Assembly (NCBI GenBank): GCA_018384835.1
Contig: JAHAYB010000350.1
Span: forward strand, 1-7,648
Direction: 5' to 3'
DNA from: Comamonas sp.
Lineage (GTDB): Bacteria > Pseudomonadota > Gammaproteobacteria > Burkholderiales > Burkholderiaceae_C
DNA length: 7,648 nt
Numbering within the stretch: the first letter of the stretch is position 1; every line of letters starts with the position of its first letter. Made by a program: the position numbers and the translations under genes. Below, one piece after another: positions 1-6,021 of the stretch. The notes beneath the pieces are model-generated. The model was given only the letters and a program-made list of their open reading frames with translations, made no database searches and was not told the origin of the DNA.

Positions 1-324
1 ACCCCACAAACCGTGGCTGCCTTCAATCAGCAGCAGGCTGCCATTTTGCAAAGCGCAGCGCGGCTACTGAAACCCGGTGGGCGCTTGGTGTACGCCACAT
101 GTAGCCTGCTAGCCAGTGAGAATGAGGAAATCGCCCAAGCCTTTAGCGCCGCCAACCCTGATTTCACCCCTCAGTCCGTAGCGGCCTTGCTGGAAGGCTT
201 AAAGGTAGAGAATGCTGCCACCCTGTGCAGCGGCGGGGATGATGGCCAGCTCTACCTGCGCCCTTGGCCGCATAGCCATCAAATGGATGGGTTTTTTGCG
301 GCGGTGTGGGTAAAGCGCGTGTAA
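1..324 (+). CDS. C-terminal part of an RsmB/NOP-family RNA (cytosine-C5) methyltransferase (5' truncated by window edge)
   Basis: The reading frame is open from base 1 and ends at TAA 322-324, so only the last 107 residues are present and the start lies upstream. The visible part carries the end of a Rossmann-type SAM methyltransferase: a helix rich in Gln/Ala, then LLKPGGRLVYATCSLLASEN. In the NOL1/NOP2/Sun (RsmB) family the Cys of the TCS motif (here codon 100-102) is the nucleophile that attacks C6 of cytosine. The protein ends with DGFFAAVW, matching the conserved DGFF strand near the C-terminus of the family. Likely role: m5C modification of rRNA in the cytoplasm. Burkholderiales carry more than one RsmB-like protein, and the N-terminal part that would tell true RsmB (with a NusB-like domain) from a paralogue is missing, so I give no symbol. 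The next gene begins 48 nt downstream, and I see no terminator between them. Confidence 0.85.
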   Translation, partial: TPQTVAAFNQQQAAILQSAARLLKPGGRLVYATCSLLASENEEIAQAFSAANPDFTPQSVAALLEGLKVENAATLCSGGDDGQLYLRPWPHSHQMDGFFAAVWVKRV

Positions 325-372
325 GAATTTGGGCTTCTTCCTACCCTTGGGGGTGCTTATACGGAGGGTCTT

Positions 373-1199
373 ATGGCTTTGAAGGATTATTTAGGCGAGC
401 AGTTTTTAGGCATCTTGGCCGCTTACCAGCCCCAGGGCATTGTTCATCACATTGGGGTGGTGTACCCGCGTAGCTGCAATCAGCTGCGCGTCTTTATCCC
501 CAAAGGCCCAAAGGGCATAGCTTTCGCTTGGGTGACTTGCTCACCTTGCACTTGGATAACCGCACTGGTGTCGATGCGCTAGACGCTGAATTGCGCGTGT
601 ACCGCTGCTCCTATAAGGGGCGGGTGATTGTGGTGGATGAAAACTGGGTGCATGTCGAGCCGGTGGAGTTCATGCTAATCCACGGCTTTCAAGTGGTGGA
701 GGAGTACAAAGAGCCGGGCTACACCTACCCGCTAGATACCCGCCCCAAGCTGGATTTGCCTGTAACGCCTTTGACCTCTTTGGGGCCAATTGAAGCGAAG
801 GACCATGAAAACAAAGTGGGCGTGCTGACCACGTTGGCGCATGGCCAGCCGCATACCACTGTGTTGGCGTTCTTAACCTCGCAAGAGGATGATGTTTTTT
901 TGATTTCTGAACCCACCACTTTCAAGCTGCAACTGCTGCACCGCCAGCCCCGGTGCTTTTTCACGATTGACGAGCGTGCGAAGTACACCTTTGAGCACTC
1001 CATTGAGTGGAACTACAGCATTTTTGAGATGCAGGCGTACAGCGTGCCTTTGGGCAGCAGCATCTATGAGCAGATTCGCTACGCCTTTATCAACAAAATT
1101 CCTTTTGAAGCAGGCTTTTTCATGATTGAGGGGCTGGAGATGCTGCATCTGAAGCGCAAGAGCTATGTTTTTGCCGGTGAATCCCGCCCCAACCCTTAA
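373..1199 (+). pseudogene. Frameshifted gene: two-domain protein with C-terminal FMN-binding split-barrel (pyridoxamine-phosphate-oxidase-like) half
   Basis: ATG 373 has a strong Shine-Dalgarno GGAGG (363-367) 5 nt upstream. Its frame runs to TAG 580-582, but past about base 515 it reads unlike a normal protein, while the -1 frame (open from 474) reads well from HSFRLGDLL onward to TAA 1197-1199. The two parts meet at a tandem CCCAAAGG duplication (499-514). Dropping one copy gives a continuous 272-residue protein reading RVFIPKGHSFRLGDLL across the junction. The first ~100 residues look like a small beta-rich domain I cannot name. The second part, from about KVGVLTTLAHGQPHTTVLAFL, resembles the pyridoxamine 5'-phosphate oxidase-like split barrel that binds FMN or heme-like cofactors. 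That family assignment is inference from the pattern, with no catalytic residues identified. Alternatives are a one-base sequencing error, programmed -1 frameshifting, or phase variation. The second half could only be made separately from a non-ATG start such as TTG 528, which lacks a good ribosome site. Confidence 0.72.
499..514 (+). repeat. Perfect 8-bp tandem duplication (CCCAAAGG x2) at the frameshift
   Basis: Bases 499-506 and 507-514 are identical copies of CCCAAAGG, directly abutting and followed by one more G. The unit is 8 bp, so gain of a copy shifts the frame. With only one copy the codons read ATC CCC AAA GGG CAT AGC and join the upstream frame to the downstream frame of the 373-1199 gene. 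This is seen directly in the sequence. That the duplication is recent, or reversible by slippage, is inference. Confidence 0.9.
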
Positions 1200-1238
1200 G
1201 CACTTGGCCGTTTGCACTTGCCTCGGCGTGAAAGGCGC

Positions 1239-1267
1239 TTGTCTTGCTGACGCTGTGGCGTTAGAAT
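1239..1267 (+). promoter_or_regulatory. Probable sigma70-type promoter of rpsO
   Basis: A -35 element TTGTCT (1239-1244, 4 of 6 matches to TTGACA) and a -10 element TAGAAT (1262-1267, 5 of 6 matches to TATAAT) are separated by exactly 17 bp. Transcription would start near 1274, giving a leader of roughly 78 nt before rpsO. It sits about 40 nt after the end of the preceding gene, where a promoter for rpsO is expected. Confidence 0.6.
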
Positions 1268-1282
1268 TAGCGGGTTTTGCAT

Positions 1283-1320
1283 CGTGCAAGACGCACGCCA
1301 GCGGCCTTTCCAGTCCTGGC
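1283..1320 (+). other. Structured rpsO mRNA leader (two small inverted repeats)
   Basis: Two inverted repeats fill the leader: CGTGC (1283-1287) with GCACG (1293-1297) around a 5-nt loop, and GCCAG (1297-1301) with CTGGC (1316-1320) around a 14-nt loop. They share base 1297. S15 is known to repress its own mRNA through leader structures that differ between bacterial groups, so this is where such a site would lie. The helices are short and I cannot show that S15 binds here. Confidence 0.3.
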
Positions 1321-1351
1321 GCAAGTAAACAGTAATACCAAGGAAAAATCC

Positions 1352-1618
1352 ATGATTGCCGCCTCTGTTAAGGCTGAAGTTGTTAAAGCCAATGCCCGCT
1401 CGGCCAACGATACCGGTAGCCCAGAAGTACAAGTTGCCCTTCTGACGGCCCGCATCAACGAGCTGACCCCCCACTTCAAACAGCACGCCAAAGACCACCA
1501 CGGTCGCCGTGGCCTGCTGCGCATGGTCAGCCGCCGTCGTAAGCTCTTGGACTACCTCAAGACCAAGGATGCCGAGCGCTACCTGGCTTTGATTGCCAAG
1601 CTGGGTCTGCGCAAGTAA
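1352..1618 (+). CDS. rpsO: 30S ribosomal protein S15
   Basis: S15 binds 16S rRNA early in assembly of the small-subunit platform. The 88-residue product matches the usual length (89 in E. coli). The family pattern is continuous: [23 protein letters not shown], then [19 protein letters not shown], then [25 protein letters not shown]. The rRNA-contact residues Thr21, Gly22, Gln27, Arg34, His41 and Asp48 are in their known positions; position 51 is Gly where E. coli has Ser. ATG 1352 is chosen because AAGGA (1340-1344) sits 7 nt upstream and the protein then begins like other S15 proteins. A longer in-frame reading from ATG 1277 would add 25 atypical residues and overlap the promoter-proximal leader. 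It is followed by its own intrinsic terminator and then pnp, the same neighbour as in E. coli and many other bacteria. Confidence 0.97.
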   Translation: MIAASVKAEVVKANARSANDTGSPEVQVALLTARINELTPHFKQHAKDHHGRRGLLRMVSRRRKLLDYLKTKDAERYLALIAKLGLRK

Positions 1619-1671
1619 GCCGCACAGCATCAGTGCTTGAGTTCGCTTACCCAACACTGGTTTGAGTAAAG

Positions 1672-1706
1672 CGCCTGGGTGGCTGAAGAGCTACCCAGGC
1701 GTTTTT
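1672..1706 (+). terminator. Intrinsic terminator after rpsO
   Basis: CGCCTGGGT (1672-1680) pairs perfectly with ACCCAGGCG (1693-1701). Three further pairs inside (one G-U) give a 12-bp stem around a 6-nt loop, followed at once by TTTTT (1702-1706). It starts 53 nt after the rpsO stop. Some readthrough into pnp may be needed, because I see no convincing promoter between this site and pnp. Confidence 0.88.
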
Positions 1707-1750
1707 GCATCCTGTTTTTTATTCAAGCAAAGGGAGTGCAAGCAAGCGAA

Positions 1751-1817
1751 GCTGTGTCATTCCAATACCGTACCTTGTCGCTTTGTGGTGCTGGGTGCGG
1801 TGCTGGAATGGCATCGC
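1751..1817 (+). promoter_or_regulatory. Long hairpin in the pnp mRNA leader, candidate RNase III/PNPase autoregulatory element
   Basis: Bases 1751-1775 can pair with 1793-1817: 23 of 25 positions pair (five as G-U), with single mismatches at 1753/1815 and 1765/1803 and a 17-nt loop. The helix includes CATTCCA with TGGAATG and CCGTACC with GGTGCGG. It lies between the rpsO terminator and the pnp ribosome site, ending 41 nt before ATG 1859. In E. coli a long leader helix at this same place is cut by RNase III, and PNPase then destabilises its own mRNA. The pairing is seen directly; the regulatory role is inferred by position. Confidence 0.6.
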
Positions 1818-1845
1818 GGTCTGTCTTGCTCCCTGTCGTTGTTTT

Positions 1846-1851
1846 AAGGAG
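1846..1851 (+). promoter_or_regulatory. Shine-Dalgarno site that fixes the pnp start
   Basis: AAGGAG lies 7 nt before ATG 1859 and 13 nt before the in-frame ATG 1865. The spacing favours 1859. It also argues against the open frame upstream (from 1679), which would run through the leader hairpin. Confidence 0.75.
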
Positions 1852-1858
1852 TCTTTTT

Positions 1859-4159
1859 ATGACCATGTTCAACAAAGTTACCAAAACCTTCCAATGGGGT
1901 CAGCACCAAGTCACCATGGAAACGGGCGAAATTGCCCGCCAAGCCAGCGGTGCAGTGCTGGTCAATATCGACGACACCGTGGTGCTGGCGACCGTCGTGG
2001 CCTCCAAAACCGCCAAGCCCGGCCAGGACTTTTTCCCGCTGACGGTGGACTACATCGAAAAAACCTATGCCGCCGGCAAAATCCCCGGCAGCTTCTTCAA
2101 GCGCGAAGCCAAGCCCAGCGAACTGGAAACCCTCACTTCCCGTCTGATTGACCGCCCCATTCGCCCGCTGTTTCCCGAAGGCTTCTACAACGAAGTGCAT
2201 GTAGTTATCCACACCATTTCCTTGAACCCCGAAGTGGATGCCGACATTGCCGCCATGATTGGCACCAGCGCTGCGCTGGCGATTTCTGGCATTCCTTTTA
2301 ACGGCCCCATCGGTGCTGCGCGTGTGGGCTATATCAATGGCGAATACGTGCTCAACCCCGGTCAGACCGAGCGCAAAAACAGCCAGATGGATTTGGTTGT
2401 GGCCGGTACTGAAGCCGCCGTGCTGATGGTCGAATCCGAAGCGCTGCAACTGCCCGAAGAAGTCATGCTGGGCGCAGTGGTCTATGGCCACGAGCAAAGC
2501 CAGATTGCCATTAACGCCATCCATGAGCTGGTGCGTGAAGCAGGTAAGCCCGTTTGGGACTGGCAGCCCGAGGCGCAAGACCAAACTCTGCTGGCCAAAG
2601 TGGCCGAGCTGGGTGAAGCTCCTCTACGCGCCGCCTACCAAAACCGCAACAAGCAACTGCGCACCCAAGCTTGCCGCGAAGCCTATGCCAGCGTCAAAGC
2701 CGCTTTGACCGAGCAGGGCGTAGAGTTCGATGCCGTCAAGGTTGAGAACATGCTGTTTGACATTGAAGCGCGTATCGTGCGCGGCCAGATTCTGGCAGGT
2801 GAGCCCCGTATCGACGGGCGCGATACCCGCACCGTGCGCCCGATTGAAATCCGCAACTCGGTGCTGCCCCGCACCCACGGCTCGGCGCTGTTTACCCGTG
2901 GTGAAACGCAGGCGCTGGTGGTTTCCACCCTGGGCACAGAGCGCGATGCCCAGCGCATTGACGCGCTGGCCGGCGAGTTTGAAGACCGCTTCCTGTTCCA
3001 CTACAACATGCCTCCCTTTGCCACGGGCGAAGTCGGTCGCATGGGCTCCACCAAGCGCCGCGAAGTTGGCCACGGTCGCCTAGCCAAGCGTGCTTTGGTG
3101 GCCTGCCTGCCCAGCAAGGAAGAATTCCCCTACACCATTCGCGTGGTGTCGGAAATTACCGAATCCAACGGCTCTTCCTCCATGGCCTCGGTGTGTGGCG
3201 GTTGCTTGTCCATGATGGATGCGGGCGTTCCGATGAAGGCGCATGTGGCAGGTATCGCGATGGGTCTGATTAAAGAAGACAACAAATTCGCCGTGCTGAC
3301 CGACATTCTGGGTGACGAAGACCACCTGGGCGATATGGATTTCAAGGTGGCGGGTACGACCGCAGGCATTACCGCTTTGCAAATGGACATCAAAATCCAA
3401 GGCATCACCAAGGAAATCATGGAGGTGGCGCTGGCGCAGGCCAAGGAAGCGCGTCTGCACATCCTGGGCAAGATGCAGGAAGCCATGGGCGAGGCCAAGA
3501 CCGAGGTTTCCAGCTTCGCGCCCAAGCTGTTCACCATGAAAATCAACCCCGAAAAAATCCGCGACGTGATTGGCAAGGGCGGCGCAACCATTCGCGCCCT
3601 GACTGAGGAAACCGGTTGCCAAATCAACATCGAGGAAGACGGCACGATTACCATCGCCGCAACCGAAGCGGCTAAGGCCGATGAAGCCAAGCGCCGCATC
3701 GAAGAAATCACCGCTGAGGTGGAAGTGGGCAAAATCTACGAAGGCCCCGTGGTCAAGATTTTGGACTTTGGCGCTTTAATCAATGTGCTGCCCGGCAAAG
3801 ACGGCCTGCTGCACATCAGCCAGATTGCCCACGAGCGCGTGGAAAAAGTCACCGACTATCTGCAAGAAGGCCAAGTGGTGAAGGTCAAGGCACTGGAGAC
3901 GGACGATAAAGGCCGCATCAAACTGTCGTTGAAAGCGTTGATTGAGCGCCCTGCTGGTATGCCTGAGCGCGAACCGCGCGAATCGCGTGAACCCCGTGCC
4001 CCCCGTGAAGGTGGGCGTGAATCGCGCTACCCCCGCGAACCCCGTGAGACTCGTTACGAGGAGCAGCCCGAGCAGCAGTTGCAACAACCACAGCAACCGC
4101 AGCAGGTGGAGCAGTTACCACAGCAGCCTCAACAGCCCAACCTACCCCAACAAGACTAG
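1859..4159 (+). CDS. pnp: Polynucleotide phosphorylase (PNPase)
   Basis: This cytoplasmic 3'-to-5' exoribonuclease uses phosphate to release nucleoside diphosphates and acts in mRNA decay and RNA quality control. The product is 766 residues, against 711 in E. coli. Domains in order are: first RNase PH-like core ([14 protein letters not shown]...[15 protein letters not shown]), a helical linker, second RNase PH core ([44 protein letters not shown], with Asp486 and Asp492 matching the catalytic acidic residues), a KH domain with GKGG at 572-575, and an S1 domain at about 622-692 ([30 protein letters not shown]). The extra length is a low-complexity tail: about 702-733 has ten Arg among repeated Arg-Glu-Pro units, and 734-766 is Gln/Pro-rich (16 Gln of 33). 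The start at 1859 follows from the ribosome site at 1846-1851. The stop TAG is 12 nt before tpiA, suggesting cotranscription. The leader hairpin suggests autoregulation. Confidence 0.97.
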   Translation: MTMFNKVTKTFQWGQHQVTMETGEIARQASGAVLVNIDDTVVLATVVASKTAKPGQDFFPLTVDYIEKTYAAGKIPGSFFKREAKPSELETLTSRLIDRPIRPLFPEGFYNEVHVVIHTISLNPEVDADIAAMIGTSAALAISGIPFNGPIGAARVGYINGEYVLNPGQTERKNSQMDLVVAGTEAAVLMVESEALQLPEEVMLGAVVYGHEQSQIAINAIHELVREAGKPVWDWQPEAQDQTLLAKVAELGEAPLRAAYQNRNKQLRTQACREAYASVKAALTEQGVEFDAVKVENMLFDIEARIVRGQILAGEPRIDGRDTRTVRPIEIRNSVLPRTHGSALFTRGETQALVVSTLGTERDAQRIDALAGEFEDRFLFHYNMPPFATGEVGRMGSTKRREVGHGRLAKRALVACLPSKEEFPYTIRVVSEITESNGSSSMASVCGGCLSMMDAGVPMKAHVAGIAMGLIKEDNKFAVLTDILGDEDHLGDMDFKVAGTTAGITALQMDIKIQGITKEIMEVALAQAKEARLHILGKMQEAMGEAKTEVSSFAPKLFTMKINPEKIRDVIGKGGATIRALTEETGCQINIEEDGTITIAATEAAKADEAKRRIEEITAEVEVGKIYEGPVVKILDFGALINVLPGKDGLLHISQIAHERVEKVTDYLQEGQVVKVKALETDDKGRIKLSLKALIERPAGMPEREPRESREPRAPREGGRESRYPREPRETRYEEQPEQQLQQPQQPQQVEQLPQQPQQPNLPQQD

Positions 4160-4171
4160 GAGCACCGCAAC

Positions 4172-4939
4172 ATGACACGCAAAAAACTCATTGCCGGTAA
4201 CTGGAAGATGAATGGCAGCTTGGCCGCAAACGCCGCCCTGCTGCAAGCTGTGGCAGACGGTTTGCAGCAGCAACAAGCCGCTGCATGTGATGTGGCTGTG
4301 GCCGTACCTGCCGCCTATCTGGCACAGGTGCAGCAGTTGCTGGCTGGCACGGCCATTGCGCTAGGGGCGCAGGATGTGTCTGAGCACAGCAGCGGCGCTT
4401 TTACCGGCGAGATTTCTGCGGCCATGTTGCAAGAGTTTGGCGTGTGCTATGCCTTGGTCGGACACTCTGAACGCCGTCAGTACCACGGTGAAACCGATGC
4501 CGTGGTTGCCGCTAAAGCACAGGCAGCTCTCGCGGCGGGCATGACCCCGGTGGTGTGTATCGGTGAAACACTGGCCGAGCGCGAAGCCGGTCAAACCGAG
4601 GCCGTTGTGCAGCGCCAACTGGGGGCAGTGCTCGATACCGTTGGCAAGGATGATGTCTTGCGCCTAGTCGTCGCTTACGAGCCGGTATGGGCGATTGGCA
4701 CGGGTAAAACCGCCACGCCTGAGCAGGCGCAAGCCGTTCATGCGGCCTTGCGTGCGCAGTTAGTGGCTGCCCATCCAGAGGCTGCTGGCGTGCGCCTGTT
4801 GTACGGTGGCAGCATGAACGCCGCCAACGCTGCCAGCTTGTTAGCCCAGCCCGATATTGACGGCGGCCTGATTGGTGGTGCAGCGCTGAAAGCGGCAGAC
4901 TTTTTACAAATCATTGCTGCTGCGGCAGGTGATTTGTAG
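4172..4939 (+). CDS. tpiA: Triosephosphate isomerase
   Basis: This glycolytic enzyme interconverts dihydroxyacetone phosphate and glyceraldehyde 3-phosphate in the cytoplasm. The 255-residue length is normal for a bacterial TIM barrel. Catalytic elements are all present: GNWKMN with Lys12, VGHSERR with the electrophile His98, and [13 protein letters not shown] with the base Glu170, followed by mobile loop 6. Phosphate-binding parts [10 protein letters not shown] (211-220) and [12 protein letters not shown] (230-241) close the barrel. The ribosome site AGGAG (4158-4162) overlaps the stop codon of pnp, and the ATG lies 12 nt after that gene, so translation of the two is probably linked and they likely share a transcript. 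No frameshift or missing key residue is seen. Confidence 0.97.
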   Translation: MTRKKLIAGNWKMNGSLAANAALLQAVADGLQQQQAAACDVAVAVPAAYLAQVQQLLAGTAIALGAQDVSEHSSGAFTGEISAAMLQEFGVCYALVGHSERRQYHGETDAVVAAKAQAALAAGMTPVVCIGETLAEREAGQTEAVVQRQLGAVLDTVGKDDVLRLVVAYEPVWAIGTGKTATPEQAQAVHAALRAQLVAAHPEAAGVRLLYGGSMNAANAASLLAQPDIDGGLIGGAALKAADFLQIIAAAAGDL

Positions 4940-4960
4940 AAGTCTTGGGTGAAATTTTTT

Positions 4961-4978
4961 AGAACGTACACACGTTCT
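4961..4978. repeat. Perfect inverted repeat between tpiA and secG
   Basis: AGAACGT (4961-4967) and ACGTTCT (4972-4978) are perfect inverted copies separated by ACAC. A run of six T precedes the repeat, and no T-run follows it on either strand, so it does not look like an intrinsic terminator. It could form a 7-bp hairpin in the mRNA 33 nt before the secG start, or be a dimeric protein-binding site. I recognise no regulator for it. Confidence 0.6.
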
Positions 4979-5011
4979 TACACACAAATTCTTCAAGAAA
5001 GAGATGGTTTT

Positions 5012-5371
5012 ATGGGAGCATTTGCCGGAATTATTTTGGTAGTGCAAATCGTGGCGGCCTTGGCAATGATTGGGCTGATTTTGATGCAGCACGGCAAGGG
5101 CGCTGACATGGGCGCGGCTTTTGGAAGCGGCGCATCGGGCAGTTTGTTTGGAGCCAGTGGCAGTGCGAACTTCTTATCGCGCTCTACGGCGGCGGTGGCT
5201 ACGGTGTTTTTTGTCAGCACGTTGGCGCTGGCGTATTTGGGCAATCTGCGCCCCGATAGCGTGGGCAGTGTGCTGGAAAATACAGCCATTACCCCCGCCC
5301 CTGTCAGTGGACAAACCGTGCCTACTTCTGAGCCTGCGCAGGGTGCAGATCTAATCCCTGGTAATAAGTAA
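5012..5371 (+). CDS. secG: Protein-export membrane protein SecG
   Basis: SecG is the small non-essential subunit of the SecYEG translocon in the inner membrane and assists SecA-driven export. The 119-residue product has the family layout: a first membrane helix (about residues 4-26, ending LMQHGKGADMG), a Gly/Ala/Ser-rich loop (AAFGSGASGSLFGASGSANF) carrying the conserved pattern, and a second membrane helix (about 57-78, VATVFFVSTLALAYLG). A Pro/Ser/Thr-rich tail of about 40 residues follows, which is variable in the family. ATG 5012 is chosen because the protein then starts directly before the first helix and a purine-rich AAGAAAGAG lies 8 nt upstream. The in-frame upstream reading from 4949 would add 21 residues and run through the inverted repeat at 4961-4978. 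The gene follows tpiA after 72 nt, a common arrangement in betaproteobacteria. Confidence 0.94.
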   Translation: MGAFAGIILVVQIVAALAMIGLILMQHGKGADMGAAFGSGASGSLFGASGSANFLSRSTAAVATVFFVSTLALAYLGNLRPDSVGSVLENTAITPAPVSGQTVPTSEPAQGADLIPGNK

Positions 5372-5389
5372 GTAACAAACTTGTCTGAA

Positions 5390-5420
5390 CTAGCCTGAGA
5401 CGGCATTAGTTTCAGGCTAG
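5390..5420. repeat. Perfect 9-bp inverted repeat overlapping the presumed tRNA-Leu promoter
   Basis: CTAGCCTGA (5390-5398) and TCAGGCTAG (5412-5420) are perfect inverted copies separated by 13 nt. The left arm reaches into the candidate -35 and the right arm into the -10 element. There is no T-run directly after it, so a terminator role for secG is doubtful. It may be a 3'-end hairpin of the secG mRNA or an operator. Confidence 0.65.
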
Positions 5421-5423
5421 AAT
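5395..5423 (+). promoter_or_regulatory. Candidate sigma70-type promoter for tRNA-Leu
   Basis: CTGAGA (5395-5400, 4 of 6 matches to TTGACA) and TAGAAT (5418-5423, 5 of 6 to TATAAT) are spaced by 17 bp. The same -10 hexamer and spacing occur at the rpsO promoter in this window. Transcription would begin near 5430, about 67 nt before the tRNA. Confidence 0.45.
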
Positions 5424-5440
5424 ACGCAAGTTTTCTGGTT

Positions 5441-5466
5441 AAGGCGCTGCATACATGCAGCGCCTT
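5441..5466 (+). other. Strong GC-rich hairpin between secG and tRNA-Leu
   Basis: AAGGCGCTGCA (5441-5451) pairs perfectly with TGCAGCGCCTT (5456-5466) around a TACA loop, an 11-bp stem. The downstream bases CCCTCTTTC are only mildly T-rich, so it is at best a weak intrinsic terminator for secG. If transcription starts at the promoter near 5395-5423, the hairpin lies inside the pre-tRNA leader and could instead guide 5' processing. Confidence 0.6.
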
Positions 5467-5496
5467 CCCTCTTTCAAGCCAGGTAACGCATCCCTA

Positions 5497-5581
5497 GCCG
5501 TCGTGGTGGAATTGGTAGACACGCTATCTTGAGGGGGTAGTGGCGAAAGCTGTGCGAGTTCGATTCTCGCCGACGGCACCA
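5497..5581 (+). tRNA. tRNA-Leu (anticodon GAG)
   Basis: The 85-nt sequence folds as a class II tRNA with a long variable arm. The acceptor stem GCCGTCG (5497-5503) pairs with CGACGGC (5571-5577), followed by discriminator A and an encoded CCA (5579-5581). The anticodon stem CTATC (5524-5528) pairs with GGTAG (5536-5540), including one U-G, around loop TTGAGGG with anticodon GAG (5531-5533), which reads leucine codons CUC and CUU. The T arm is GCGAG-TTCGATT-CTCGC. The long variable arm and the A discriminator are features expected of bacterial tRNA-Leu. It stands alone, directly upstream of the nuo operon, and I see no clear terminator after it. Confidence 0.97.
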
Positions 5582-5592
5582 ATCACAAAATA

Positions 5593-5644
5593 GTCTGCCT
5601 CACAAGATCAGGCTGCGATCAGGAAGGCAGACCGCAAATTGCGG
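5593..5644 (+). repeat. Inverted and direct repeats between tRNA-Leu and nuoA
   Basis: GTCTGCCT (5593-5600) pairs perfectly with AGGCAGAC (5625-5632), an 8-bp stem around 24 nt. Inside and at its edge is a direct repeat GATCAGG (5606-5612 and 5617-5623). Immediately downstream CCGCAA (5632-5637) and TTGCGG (5639-5644) form a second, smaller dyad. Neither is followed by a T-run, so I do not call a terminator. It is the 5' leader of nuoA if tRNA-Leu and nuo are cotranscribed. I see no convincing nuo promoter in it. Confidence 0.5.
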
Positions 5645-5661
5645 GAAATGTCTTCTTCACT

Positions 5662-6021
5662 ATGCAACTTGATCAATACCTTCCCGTTCTATTGTTCGCC
5701 ATTGTGGGTGCTGCTGTAGGCATCGTGCCCTTGGCGCTGGGATATATCCTGGGCCCCAATCGCCCAGACGAGGCCAAAAACTCCCCCTACGAATGCGGCT
5801 TTGAAGCCTTTGAAGATGCGCGCATGAAGTTCGATGTGCGCTACTACTTGGTGGCCATTTTGTTCATCCTGTTCGACTTGGAGCTTGCCTTCCTCTTGCC
5901 TTGGGCTGTGGCCATTGGCGATGTGGGAGTGACGGGCTTTATCGCTGTGCTGATTTTCTTGGCAGTTCTGGTCGTGGGCTTTGCCTACGAGTGGAAAAAA
6001 GGCGCTCTGGACTGGGAGTAG
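5662..6021 (+). CDS. nuoA: NADH:quinone oxidoreductase subunit A
   Basis: NuoA is a small inner-membrane subunit of proton-pumping complex I, near the quinone-access region at the junction with the peripheral arm. The 119-residue protein shows three membrane helices (about 7-30, 61-83 and 89-109). The first cytoplasm/periplasm loop carries the conserved SPYECGFE (41-48, Cys45), and the second helix carries the acidic FDLE pair (Asp72, Glu74) typical of the family. The start gives [11 protein letters not shown], the usual NuoA beginning. Its ribosome site is poor: GCGGGAA (5641-5647) lies 14 nt upstream, and an out-of-frame ATG at 5648 intervenes. It is the first gene of the nuo run and the first gene after tRNA-Leu. 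Confidence 0.96.
   Translation: MQLDQYLPVLLFAIVGAAVGIVPLALGYILGPNRPDEAKNSPYECGFEAFEDARMKFDVRYYLVAILFILFDLELAFLLPWAVAIGDVGVTGFIAVLIFLAVLVVGFAYEWKKGALDWE

Noticed and set aside
335..363. Possible promoter TATACG before the gene at 373
   Set aside because: The -35 position matches poorly, and a start from this -10 would leave no room for the GGAGG ribosome site.
1277..1351. N-terminal extension of rpsO from ATG 1277
   Set aside because: It adds 25 residues not found in S15, lies just after the -10 element, and the AAGGA site fits ATG 1352.
1679..1858. N-terminal extension of pnp upstream of ATG 1859
   Set aside because: The extra 60 codons read through the rpsO terminator loop and the leader hairpin. 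The composition is unlike PNPase, and the AAGGAG site fits 1859.
1844..2584. Long open frame on the minus strand opposite pnp (246 codons)
   Set aside because: It is a shadow of the pnp codon pattern. It has no recognisable domain and lies fully inside a well-conserved gene.
3080..3732. Minus-strand open frames of 180 and 200 codons opposite pnp
   Set aside because: The two mutually overlapping frames lie inside the catalytic core and KH region of pnp and show no family features.
4961..4978. LexA-type SOS box reading of the dyad
   Set aside because: Half-site sequence and spacing fit neither the CTGT-N8-ACAG nor the GAAC-N4-GTTC consensus.
4949..5011. N-terminal extension of secG from ATG 4949
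   Set aside because: It would run through the inverted repeat and put a basic segment ahead of a SecG that normally starts just before its first membrane helix.
5648..5719. Small out-of-frame reading frame starting at ATG 5648 over the nuoA start
   Set aside because: It has no properly spaced ribosome site of its own and shows no protein-like features; it is explained by chance in a leader.
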